From Bacteroidota bacterium (GTDB taxonomy: Bacteria; Bacteroidota; Bacteroidia; Chitinophagales; Chitinophagaceae), in contig JAEZCV010000205.1 in the NCBI GenBank assembly GCA_023429985.1, positions 1-12,771 on the forward strand: DNA of 12,771 nt. Reading direction: 5' to 3'. Positions 1-6,975 of this stretch are shown here, one piece after another; positions within the stretch are counted from its first letter, which is position 1; every line of letters begins with the position of its first letter. The translations under genes were made by a program, and so were the position numbers. The notes beneath the pieces were generated by a model. It was given only the letters and a program-made list of their open reading frames with translations. It did no database searches and was not told the origin of the DNA.

Positions 1-353
1 CCCCTTTTACAAGCCACCATCCTCTTCCACCTAAGAGGTCGTTTATAATGATTTCGTAAAGGTTAAGTGTGAAGCCCAAGGACGAAAAAGGGTTAAGGTT
101 ATGAACTTCAATCTATTCTACACAAACATGATACCAATTGGTTATTTCCTGAACAGGGCCGTTTTTATGGCTGGTTCAGCAATTATTGTTGATTTTTCCC
201 ACCAATAATTCCCCAATTTGCATAATGTATGTAAAGAACGCGTAATCTATTGGTTAGCAACGGCCTGTTTTCATGGGTGTGCTCTTTTATAAAGAAAATT
301 GTGTGCCATGGCTTTTACCTAAACACTGATCTTTCATATAACTTTGGCCGCAC
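1..353. other. Intergenic region with inverted and direct repeats, no convincing gene
   Basis: I find no credible coding region here. The longest ATG-initiated reading frame I examined by eye is a 35-codon frame at 101-208 that I do not accept as a gene. Visible structure: a 6-bp hairpin at 21-38 (CCTCTT / AAGAGG, 6-nt loop); a CTGAAC / GTTCAG inverted repeat at 149-179 with an inner GCC/GGC; an 8-bp inverted repeat AATTATTG (181-188) / CAATAATT (203-210). There is also a degenerate direct repeat: parts of 110-173 recur in shortened form at 244-279. The first hairpin could end an upstream gene outside the window, but no good T-run follows it. No tRNA-like T-arm was seen. Confidence 0.6.
313..346 (+). 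promoter_or_regulatory. Candidate Bacteroidota promoter for the glycosyltransferase gene
   Basis: TAACTTTG at 339-346 matches the Bacteroidota -7 consensus TAnnTTTG exactly. The -33 element (TTTG/TTG) is poor: TTTT at 313-316 lies at a suitable distance (22 nt) but lacks the G. The box ends 7 nt before the ATG at 354, so transcription would start within a few bases of the start codon. This is inferred from consensus only. Confidence 0.45.
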
Positions 354-1481
354 ATGAAGATCGCGGTGAATACCAGGCTGCTTTTACCCCATAACCTGGA
401 AGGAATTGGGTATTTTATTCGGGAAGTATTTACCAGGATGGCGGTCAATCACCCTGAGCACCAGTTTTTTTTCATTTTCGACCGCCCTGCCGATCCATCT
501 CTAAGCTTACCGTCTAATATAAAGGTGATAGAAGCAGGTCCTCCGGCACGCCACCCCGTTTTATGGAAGATCTGGTTCGACCTGGTAATTCCTGGCAAGC
601 TGAAAGCATTGAAAGCCGATGTTTTTGTTTCTCCCGATGGCTTTTGCTCCCTGCATACCCGGGTGCCCCAATGCATGGTGGTACACGACCTGGGATTTTT
701 ACACCAGCCCACGGCCTATAAGAGCTCACATTTAAAATACCTTAGATACTATGCACCCAGGTTTTTAAAAAAAGCGGCAACCATTGCAACCGTTTCGGAA
801 TTTTCGAGAAACGATATCCTCAGCAATTTTCCGAATACAAAAGAAGTGAAGGTTGTATACAGTGCAGTTAAGAAAGAATTTCAACCCACCGCTTACGATG
901 TGCAGGACCAGATGCGTGAAAAATATACCGGTGGAAAGCAGTTCTTCATTTATGTAGGCGCGCTGCAGCCCCGGAAAAACCTTGTGAACCTCCTGAAAGC
1001 TTTTTCGATTTTTAAAAAACGATTGAAAAGCGAAATGAAAATAGTTTTTTGCGGCCGGCTTGCCTGGAAGAATAATGAATTTTTGGAGTTATTGAAAACC
1101 TATAAATACCGGGAAGATGTGATTTTAACCGGATACCTGCCGGAAAAAGAACTGGTGGCTCTTATAGGTTCTGCTTATGCACTTGTTTACCCCTCGTTTT
1201 TTGAAGGCTTTGGCGTTCCCATACTGGAAGCCATGCACTGCGGCGTGCCGGCCCTTACATCGGCAAATACATCAATGCAGGAAATTGGAGAAGACGCTGC
1301 CTTGTATTTTGATGCTGCAGATCCAAAAGACATGGGTGAGAAACTTATGATGATCTATAAAGATGAAACTTTGCGCTCCAGGTTAATTGAAAAAGGCAGG
1401 ACAATAAAAGAAAAATACAGCTGGCAGCTAACATCCGAATTGGTATGGGAAGCAATTGTTGCAGCGGCAGCTAAAAAATGA
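354..1481 (+). CDS. GT4-family glycosyltransferase (GT-B fold)
   Basis: Predicted retaining glycosyltransferase of the GT4 (glycosyl transferases group 1) family, 375 aa, which moves a sugar from a nucleotide-sugar donor to an acceptor, typically in lipopolysaccharide, capsule or exopolysaccharide synthesis. The N-terminal Rossmann-like half begins right at the start (MKIAVNTRLL, then EGIGYFIREV around residues 16-25) and includes the VVHDLGF stretch. The C-terminal half carries YVGALQPRKN and the donor-binding E-x7-E motif, EGFGVPILE at residues 284-292, followed by the usual HCGVP. There is no signal peptide, so it is cytoplasmic or peripheral to the inner membrane. The ATG start agrees with the family N-terminus. 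Donor and acceptor cannot be read from sequence; mannosyltransferase-like annotation is common for such proteins but is a guess here. It is a single glycosyltransferase, not part of a visible polysaccharide cluster. Confidence 0.88.
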   Translation: MKIAVNTRLLLPHNLEGIGYFIREVFTRMAVNHPEHQFFFIFDRPADPSLSLPSNIKVIEAGPPARHPVLWKIWFDLVIPGKLKALKADVFVSPDGFCSLHTRVPQCMVVHDLGFLHQPTAYKSSHLKYLRYYAPRFLKKAATIATVSEFSRNDILSNFPNTKEVKVVYSAVKKEFQPTAYDVQDQMREKYTGGKQFFIYVGALQPRKNLVNLLKAFSIFKKRLKSEMKIVFCGRLAWKNNEFLELLKTYKYREDVILTGYLPEKELVALIGSAYALVYPSFFEGFGVPILEAMHCGVPALTSANTSMQEIGEDAALYFDAADPKDMGEKLMMIYKDETLRSRLIEKGRTIKEKYSWQLTSELVWEAIVAAAAKK

Positions 1482-1523
1482 TACTTGCTGCTATTCATTA
1501 CCTTCGCGGCCATAAACAAGTAT

Positions 1524-1877
1524 ATGAAAAAGTCAACTATTCAAATAGGGGTGGAACTTGATGACGCAAGGGTACCTCAAAACATAGAATGGAAAGCCAG
1601 CGACAGCACCATTGAAAAACCCCAGCAGGCAAAAGCATTTTTGCTTTCGCTTTGGGATGGTGCAGAAAAAACTGCTTTGCGCATAGACCTTTGGACGGGA
1701 AAAATGATGGTTGATGAAATGGCAGATTTTTATTACCAGACCATGATGACCATGGCCGATACTTTTGATCGTGCCACAAAAAATACAGAACTGGTTAACG
1801 ATATGAAAGATTTTGCGAAATCTTTTTATGCCAAGTTCCGCGAACAACAGATGAAGGAAAATAAACTGGAAAAATAA
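1524..1877 (+). CDS. gldC: Gliding motility protein GldC
   Basis: A 117-aa soluble protein resembling GldC of Flavobacterium johnsoniae, where gldC mutants are impaired in gliding. Family-like features are the N-terminal IQIGVELDDARVPQNIEW stretch, then a LSLWDG segment, LRIDLWTGKMMVDEM, and a C-terminal DTFDRAT...MKDFAKSF region. There is no signal peptide or lipobox, consistent with a cytoplasmic or peripheral protein. I chose the ATG at 1524: a longer frame opens with TTG at 1485, but its 13 extra residues are hydrophobic and do not fit the family. The gene starts 42 nt after the glycosyltransferase stop. Its classical partner gldB is not in this window. Molecular function is unknown; GldC-like proteins also occur in non-gliding Bacteroidota, so this does not prove motility. 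Confidence 0.88.
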   Translation: MKKSTIQIGVELDDARVPQNIEWKASDSTIEKPQQAKAFLLSLWDGAEKTALRIDLWTGKMMVDEMADFYYQTMMTMADTFDRATKNTELVNDMKDFAKSFYAKFREQQMKENKLEK

Positions 1878-1901
1878 TCACATTCTGATGTTGCAGAATT
1901 A

Positions 1902-1944
1902 CCTTAACAACTAAACCTGCCTTCGGCAGTAAGGCAACTAAACC
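1902..1944. repeat. Hairpin flanked by a 10-bp direct repeat between gldC and yqeY
   Basis: CAACTAAACC occurs at 1908-1917 and again at 1935-1944. Between the copies is CTGCC-TTC-GGCAG (1917-1929), a 5-bp stem with a 3-nt loop. A competing stem, GCCTT (1919-1923) with AAGGC (1931-1935), uses some of the same bases, and CCTTA (1902-1906) can pair with TAAGG (1930-1934) as an outer stem. No T-run follows, so it is not a standard terminator. It may be a remnant of a small interspersed palindrome, or an mRNA processing or attenuation structure. Confidence 0.5.
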
Positions 1945-1955
1945 AACTTTTACCT

Positions 1956-2408
1956 ATGGCTCTCGAACAAAACATTATGGCTGAAATGAAAGAAGCCATG
2001 AAATCGAAAAACGAAGCAGCATTACGTGGACTGCGCGCTATAAAGGCTGAGATCATAAAAGCTAAAACAGAACCCGGTGCGGGTGGGGAACTTTCCGGTG
2101 AAAAGGAAATGGCATTGCTGCAAAAAATGATGAAGCAAAGAAAGGATTCACTGGAAATATACCAGCAACAGGGCCGTGAAGATCTTGCAGTAAAGGAAGA
2201 AGAAGAAATGGCGGTGATCGCAAAATTCCTTCCTGCACAAATGAGCCAGGAAGCATTAATTGAAGAAATTAAGAAAGTGATAGAAGAAACCGGTGCCGCT
2301 TCGCCTGCCGATATGGGTAAGGTTATGGGTGTGGCATCAAAAAAACTGGCCGGCCGGGCCGACGGGAAAACAATTTCGGCCGTAGCTAAAGAGTTATTAT
2401 CAAAATAA
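1956..2408 (+). CDS. yqeY: YqeY/GatB-like domain protein
   Basis: A 150-aa protein of the GatB/YqeY family, full length for stand-alone YqeY proteins. The all-helical fold resembles the tRNA-binding tail domain of the GatB subunit of the tRNA-dependent amidotransferase, but there is no amidase or kinase domain. Typical features are the N-terminal IMAEMKEAMKSKN helix, the LRAIKAEI helix, a charged central helical region (QRKDSLEIYQQQGREDLAVK), FLPAQMS, and a C-terminal DMGKVMG...GRADGKTIS segment with Gly-Arg-Ala-Asp. It is cytoplasmic; its physiological role is not established, though an amidotransferase or tRNA-related function is often proposed. The ATG at 1956 fits the family start. Its stop is only 1 nt from the cvpA start, so the two genes are almost surely co-transcribed. 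Confidence 0.92.
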   Translation: MALEQNIMAEMKEAMKSKNEAALRGLRAIKAEIIKAKTEPGAGGELSGEKEMALLQKMMKQRKDSLEIYQQQGREDLAVKEEEEMAVIAKFLPAQMSQEALIEEIKKVIEETGAASPADMGKVMGVASKKLAGRADGKTISAVAKELLSK

Positions 2409-2409
2409 A

Positions 2410-2964
2410 ATGCTGCCCGATATTATAGCACTGATTCTATTAGTGATGGCTGTTTACAAAGGCTTTCGAAAAGGTTTGGTGGTGGCTGTATTTTCTTTGT
2501 TTGCATTTATTATTGGATTGGCTGCTGCACTGAAATTATCGGCAGTTGCAGCCAACTATATTGGTGAAGCCATTTCTTTTTCTCAAAAATGGCTGCCTTT
2601 TGTAGCATTTTTCCTGGTTTTTCTTATAGTGGTCCTGCTTGTAAAACTGGGCGCTGTAATCGTTGAAAAGCTTGTGAATGTAGTAATGCTTGGTTGGGTG
2701 AACAGGCTGGGTGGTATTTTGTTTTTTATTCTCATTTATTTTTTCATTTACAGCATTGTTCTTTTTTATGCTGCGCAACTGGGTGTATTAAAGCCAACTG
2801 TTACCGACAATTCATTTGCCTATAATTTAATTGCCCCCCTGGCACCCGCCATTATGGAAGGGATAGGTAAGGTGTTTCCATTGTTCCGGGATATGTTTGA
2901 ACAGCTGCTCGATTTTTTCCAATCTGTTTCGGATAACCAAACACCTGCAGCTATTAATGAATAA
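2410..2964 (+). CDS. cvpA: CvpA family inner-membrane protein
   Basis: A 184-aa membrane protein matching the CvpA (colicin V production) family. It opens with MLPDIIALILLVMAVYKGFRKG, the characteristic first membrane segment followed by a Gly/Arg/Lys-rich turn (G-x-R-x-G). Further hydrophobic segments lie at about residues 24-46, 63-88 and 98-124, giving about four membrane helices, and the second half contains the family-like NRLGGILFF stretch. The C-terminal 60 residues are less hydrophobic. In Escherichia coli CvpA is needed for colicin V export and affects envelope tolerance to bile; its biochemical activity is unknown. Nothing here suggests a bacteriocin gene nearby, so the name should not be read literally. 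It follows yqeY with a 1-nt gap. Confidence 0.88.
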   Translation: MLPDIIALILLVMAVYKGFRKGLVVAVFSLFAFIIGLAAALKLSAVAANYIGEAISFSQKWLPFVAFFLVFLIVVLLVKLGAVIVEKLVNVVMLGWVNRLGGILFFILIYFFIYSIVLFYAAQLGVLKPTVTDNSFAYNLIAPLAPAIMEGIGKVFPLFRDMFEQLLDFFQSVSDNQTPAAINE

Positions 2965-3026
2965 GATTGCTTATACTGGAACTAATTGATCTAAATCCTT
3001 ATTTTAGCAAAAATTAGGTTCTGCAG

Positions 3027-3806
3027 ATGCAATATCCATTAAAGGAGCTGGGAAAATTCAGGTATATTGAAGAAGGAGAAGGAGAGCCTCTTGTTTTATT
3101 GCATGGGTTGTTTGGAGCATTAAGCAATTTTAAAGACCTTGTTGAATACTTCCGGAAACAGAACAGGGTAATTGTGCCTTTGCTTCCTCTTTTTGAACTG
3201 GATATACTCAACACCAGTGTTGGCGGACTTGCCAAGTACGTTAATAAATTTTTGGAAGCAAAAGATCTGAAAGATGTACACCTGCTTGGAAATTCACTGG
3301 GTGGCCATGTGGGTTTGGTTCATGTGCTGAAGCACCCAGAAAGAATCAGGTCGCTGATTCTTACCGGAAGTTCGGGATTGTTTGAAAATGGTATGGGTGA
3401 TACTTATCCACGCCGAGGCGATTATGAATACATTCGTAAAAAAACAGAAGTAACTTTTTACGATCCTGCAATGGCAACCAAAGAACTTGTTGATGAAGTT
3501 TTTGAAATTACCCGCAACAGGTTAAAAGTAATTAAGATCATTGCCCTTGCAAAAAGTGCCATACGAAATAACCTCGGCGAGGAATTAAATAATATAACTC
3601 AGCCAACATTGCTCGTTTGGGGAAACAACGATACCATAACGCCACCTTTCGTGGCACGGGAATTTCACAAACTTATTCCAAACAGCGAACTGCATTTTAT
3701 TGATAAATGTGGGCATGCTCCTATGATGGAACGGCCATCGGAGTTTAATATTATTTTAGATAAATTTTTGAAAAAGCTGAACGCGCCTGCAACAGTTCAG
3801 TCATGA
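3027..3806 (+). CDS. Alpha/beta hydrolase
   Basis: A 259-aa alpha/beta-hydrolase-fold enzyme of the short, single-domain type. The HG oxyanion motif is at residues 26-27 (LVLLHGLFG). The nucleophile elbow G-N-S-L-G-G places the catalytic serine at residue 90. The acid is probably Asp202 in WGNNDTITPP, and the catalytic histidine His230 is in CGHAPMMERP. All three triad members are therefore present, and a helical cap region lies at about residues 115-185. There is no signal peptide, so the enzyme is cytoplasmic. The fold covers esterases, epoxide hydrolases, C-C hydrolases and others, and the substrate cannot be assigned. It precedes the CBS protein by 30 nt and is separated from cvpA by 62 nt, in which TATTTTAG (3000-3007) is one base off the -7 consensus. 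Confidence 0.9.
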   Translation: MQYPLKELGKFRYIEEGEGEPLVLLHGLFGALSNFKDLVEYFRKQNRVIVPLLPLFELDILNTSVGGLAKYVNKFLEAKDLKDVHLLGNSLGGHVGLVHVLKHPERIRSLILTGSSGLFENGMGDTYPRRGDYEYIRKKTEVTFYDPAMATKELVDEVFEITRNRLKVIKIIALAKSAIRNNLGEELNNITQPTLLVWGNNDTITPPFVAREFHKLIPNSELHFIDKCGHAPMMERPSEFNIILDKFLKKLNAPATVQS

Positions 3807-3836
3807 AGCTTGTCTTTTGTACTGAAACCGTGATCT

Positions 3837-4493
3837 ATGTTAACCCGTGATCTCATATCGAACTCAATACCTTATCTCCATAAAGAAGATAAAGTTCATC
3901 ATGCACTGCAACTGATGAACGATTATCATATTGTTCACCTGCCCGTAGTTGAAAATGACCGTTACCTTGGTATCATCAGCGAAGAAATGCTTTTGCAAAG
4001 CGACGAGGATTCAACACTTGCCCAATTACCCATTTCAGATGGAACTACTTCTGTTCAGGCAAATGATCATTTTTTAAAAGCCATTCAAACAGCTGTTGTA
4101 AACAAAATCAGTATTGTTCCCGTGGTTCAGGAAAAATTGCTCCTTGGAATTGTAACTTATAACGACCTGTTGAGAAATGCCTCCCACTTCATGAGCCTAA
4201 ACGAACCGGGTGCCCTCATTGTTCTCGAAACAGAAAATAAGGATTACTCTTTTAACGAGATCAACCGTATTGTAGAATCCAATGATGCTCAAATTACCCA
4301 ACTCAATACTTTTACCGATCCCGAAACAGGTATTACCCAAATTACTATCCGCATCAGTAAAATGGAGGTATCCGATATTATAAGCACCTTTCAGCGCTAC
4401 GAATACAATGTAAAGTATTACTTCGGCGAAGAATTGTACGAAAACGAGCTTAGGAACAATTTCGACAACCTCATGAATTACTTAAAGGTCTGA
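3837..4493 (+). CDS. Two-CBS-domain protein with ACT-like C-terminus
   Basis: A 218-aa protein with tandem CBS domains at about residues 1-55 and 63-115. Their hallmarks are HIVHLPVVENDRYLGIIS in the first and KISIVPVVQEKLLLGIVTYNDLL in the second. The remaining 100 residues contain a beta-alpha-beta pattern (GALIVLETE ... QITIRISK ... NVKYYFGEE) that looks like an ACT-type small-molecule-binding domain, an arrangement seen in AcuB-like proteins. CBS pairs usually bind adenine nucleotides such as AMP, ATP or S-adenosylmethionine and regulate a partner. There is no catalytic domain or membrane segment. A CBS protein at this position, just upstream of the NAD kinase-PorG-UppS-BamA block, recurs in Bacteroidota genomes (from memory). 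Its ligand and partner are unknown. Confidence 0.87.
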   Translation: MLTRDLISNSIPYLHKEDKVHHALQLMNDYHIVHLPVVENDRYLGIISEEMLLQSDEDSTLAQLPISDGTTSVQANDHFLKAIQTAVVNKISIVPVVQEKLLLGIVTYNDLLRNASHFMSLNEPGALIVLETENKDYSFNEINRIVESNDAQITQLNTFTDPETGITQITIRISKMEVSDIISTFQRYEYNVKYYFGEELYENELRNNFDNLMNYLKV

Positions 4494-4554
4494 TCAGGCT
4501 CATTTATTTTTTTACTGCTGATTTTTCAGGTATCATATTTTCTATATTAAAGGC

Positions 4555-6006
4555 GTGAAACTGAACCTGATAAGATTGGCTTTGGTCAAGTGCATTATTT
4601 TATTGATGTGTTTTCCCGGCAATAGCCAGGACAGGATCGAAATGCCGCTGCTTCTTCCCGACTCAACTTTTCTTCCCGCAGAGGAAAATGTGTTGCTTAA
4701 CGACATCATCATTTCAGGGAATGAAAAAACAAAACCTGCTGCTATTCTTCGCGAATTAAGGTTTGAACCCTGCAGCTATTATGCACCCGGTGTTTTGGAA
4801 AAAAGAATTAAAGAGGCCTCCAGCCAGTTAATGAATACGGGTTTATTCATTCATGCCCACACCGAGCTTCAAAAAATTGGCGATAACAAAGTGAATGTGC
4901 TGGTGGATGTAAAAGAACGGTGGTACATATTCCCCATTCCATTTATTAAACCGGTTGATAATAGTTTCTTTCACTGGGCAACACAAAACAATAAAGATTT
5001 TTCAAGACTGAATTATGGAATTCGACTTACCCACAGAAATCTTACAGGACGTAACGACAGGTTGCACATTAATTTTATGAATGGTTTTACCAGGCAGGTT
5101 ACTTTGCAGTATAACGGTCTTTATCTCGACAGCGATATGAAGTGGTTCACCAATTTCAATTTCCAGTATGGTAACAACAGGGCCATTAATTATAAAACAG
5201 AGCATAATAAAGTTGTACCTGTCAGAACTTTGAATGATGATTTTGTACATAATTTTTTCAGAAGCTATGTAGATGTTACCTATAGAAAAGCCATTAAAAC
5301 CAGGCATACTTTCGGAATTGGCTATTCCCAGGAAAAAGTTGCCGACACCGTTTTGAAGTTAAATCCCAACTACGCTAACGGCTCCCGCCAGATCAGCTAC
5401 ACCGATCTTTATTATAAACTCAATTACATAGATGTTGATTTTCTTCCCTACCCGACAAAGGGTTATCTCGTGGAAGCTTCATTAACTAAAAGAGGTCTTG
5501 GTGGACCTGTTAACCTGTGGCAACTAAATGCAAAAACTTCAGGTACATGGCATGTGGGAAGAAAAAATTTTTTCAACCTTCGACTAACGGGAATGCTCAA
5601 ACTCCCTTTCGACCAGCCTTATATCACACAGCAATTTATTGGACATGATAATATGTTCCTCCAGGGCTATGAAGGCTATGTTATTGATGGTGTGGCAGGA
5701 GGATATATGAAAGCCAGCTTTGCTATTCCGGTGTTGGATAAGGTTTTGAATATGCCACGGACAAAATTCACCTTCCTCGACCGCTGGAGTAAGCTGCCTT
5801 TTAAAGTGTATGCCAAAGCATTTATTAATTCGGGATATGTATATAACCAGCATACAGGATCAAATACATTAAGCAATAAAATGCTTTATTCCGGAGGGTT
5901 TGGGTTAGATATTATTACACTTACCGATATGGTAATCAAATTAGAATGGAGCTTTAACCTGTTAGGTCAAAACGGTTTATATTTACATCCCAGCAACAGC
6001 TTCTGA
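4555..6006 (+). CDS. Short Omp85-superfamily protein (one POTRA plus barrel)
   Basis: A 483-aa BamA/TamA-superfamily outer-membrane protein. A signal peptide covers about residues 1-24 (hydrophobic core, cleavage near GNSQ). One POTRA-like domain follows at about 46-119, containing IIISGNEKTKPAAILRELRF, LMNTGLF and VDVKERW. The rest (about 130-483) alternates polar and hydrophobic residues like a 16-strand barrel and ends in Phe. The start codon is GTG at 4555; the signal peptide supports it. The usual L6 motif (V/I/L)RG(F/Y) reads LQGY here, with Gln at residue 370 (codon CAG at 5662-5664), so the near-invariant Arg is missing. It is much shorter than the 905-aa BamA in this window and may be a specialised assembly or secretion factor. 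Its client is unknown. It sits 61 nt after the CBS gene and 27 nt before nadK. Confidence 0.85.
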   Translation: MKLNLIRLALVKCIILLMCFPGNSQDRIEMPLLLPDSTFLPAEENVLLNDIIISGNEKTKPAAILRELRFEPCSYYAPGVLEKRIKEASSQLMNTGLFIHAHTELQKIGDNKVNVLVDVKERWYIFPIPFIKPVDNSFFHWATQNNKDFSRLNYGIRLTHRNLTGRNDRLHINFMNGFTRQVTLQYNGLYLDSDMKWFTNFNFQYGNNRAINYKTEHNKVVPVRTLNDDFVHNFFRSYVDVTYRKAIKTRHTFGIGYSQEKVADTVLKLNPNYANGSRQISYTDLYYKLNYIDVDFLPYPTKGYLVEASLTKRGLGGPVNLWQLNAKTSGTWHVGRKNFFNLRLTGMLKLPFDQPYITQQFIGHDNMFLQGYEGYVIDGVAGGYMKASFAIPVLDKVLNMPRTKFTFLDRWSKLPFKVYAKAFINSGYVYNQHTGSNTLSNKMLYSGGFGLDIITLTDMVIKLEWSFNLLGQNGLYLHPSNSF

Positions 6007-6033
6007 TGCTGCATTGTAATACAAACTTAGAAT

Positions 6034-6912
6034 TTGAAGGTAGCCATTTATAGCAGGGTGCTGGAGTCGACCCAGCAAAAGGATGTTCAGCTTTTTTTCG
6101 ACGAGCTTGAAGCAGAAACTATCATCCCGGTGATTTTTCAGCCTTTTTTCCAGGAGATCCAGCCTTACATAAAACTTCCTTCCAACTCCGAAACTTTTAA
6201 TCACCACGAAGATCTTTCCGACGAAATTGATTTTGTTATCAGCCTGGGCGGCGATGGAACCCTCCTCGATACTGTTACACTTATACGCGATAAAAATATT
6301 CCGGTAGTAGGTATCAATTTTGGCCGGCTGGGTTTTCTTGCCAGCATAGGCCGCGATGAATTATCAGCCGCAGTAAAAGCACTTGCGCGCAGGTCGTATA
6401 TTATTGACAGGCGGGCATTAATTCACCTTGATTCGAATATTCCGCTGTTTAATGATGTTCCCTATGCATTGAACGAGTTTGCTATTCACAAACGCGATAC
6501 GGCAGCTATGATCAAAGTGCATACTTATCTCAATGGTGAATTATTAAACACTTACTGGGCCGACGGGTTGATTCTGGCCACTCCAACAGGCTCTACAGCA
6601 TATTCGCTCAGCTGCGGCGGGCCCGTAGTTTTCCCGGATGCCAGCAGCCTTGTTCTTACGCCCATCGCCCCACATAATTTAAACGTGCGGCCTATTGTTA
6701 TTCCTGATAATACAATTGTATCATTTGAAGTGGAAAGCCGTTCGGATGATATTATTTGTGCGCTTGATTCACGAAGGGAAATTGTAGATAAGAACGTGCT
6801 TTTAGCCGTGAGAAGAGAAAATTTTATGCTGAACCTGGTTAGACTGAACGAAAATAATTTTTTGCAAACCCTAAGGAATAAACTGTCCTGGGGACTTGAT
6901 AAACGCAATTAA
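6034..6912 (+). CDS. nadK: NAD kinase
   Basis: ATP-dependent phosphorylation of NAD to NADP, a 292-aa cytoplasmic enzyme of usual bacterial length. The diagnostic GGDGT motif is at residues 72-76 (Asp75 catalytic), followed by GINFGRLGFLA, which is typical of the family. The conserved NE pair is at 147-148 (ALNEFAIHK), and the NAD-binding ADGLILATPTGSTAYSLSCGGP region is at about 177-196. The start is TTG at 6034, giving MKVAIYSR, the normal start of Bacteroidota NAD kinases; no in-frame ATG gives that N-terminus. A near-consensus -7 box (TAGAATTTG, one base too long) overlaps the start codon. The gene lies 27 nt after the short Omp85 gene, so co-transcription is likely. Confidence 0.97.
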   Translation: MKVAIYSRVLESTQQKDVQLFFDELEAETIIPVIFQPFFQEIQPYIKLPSNSETFNHHEDLSDEIDFVISLGGDGTLLDTVTLIRDKNIPVVGINFGRLGFLASIGRDELSAAVKALARRSYIIDRRALIHLDSNIPLFNDVPYALNEFAIHKRDTAAMIKVHTYLNGELLNTYWADGLILATPTGSTAYSLSCGGPVVFPDASSLVLTPIAPHNLNVRPIVIPDNTIVSFEVESRSDDIICALDSRREIVDKNVLLAVRRENFMLNLVRLNENNFLQTLRNKLSWGLDKRN

Positions 6913-6975
6913 TTTTAAGAATTCATAACAAATCCTTTTTATTTTGCGTTTTAATCCAGAAATACTTCCCGATTT

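Noticed and set aside
101..208. A 35-codon open frame (starts MNFNLFYTNM)
   Set aside because: Short, no convincing ribosome-binding site, overlaps two inverted repeats, and I recognise no family. Not enough to call a gene.
449..712. Antisense open frames under the glycosyltransferase and under most other genes
   Set aside because: They are shadow frames in other reading frames of well-supported genes, with no recognisable domains and no promoter or spacing evidence.
1485..1523. Longer gldC start at TTG 1485
   Set aside because: The 13 extra residues are hydrophobic and unlike GldC N-termini; the ATG at 1524 gives the expected start.
2410..2964. Colicin V/bacteriocin production locus
   Set aside because: The CvpA name is historical; no bacteriocin precursor, immunity gene or dedicated exporter is present.
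3000..3007. TATTTTAG before the hydrolase as a -7 box
   Set aside because: One mismatch to TAnnTTTG and no TTG/TTTG at a suitable distance upstream; too weak to list as a promoter.
6940..6946. TATTTTG before porG as a -7 box
   Set aside because: One base shorter than the consensus and without a clear -33 element; possible but not supportable.
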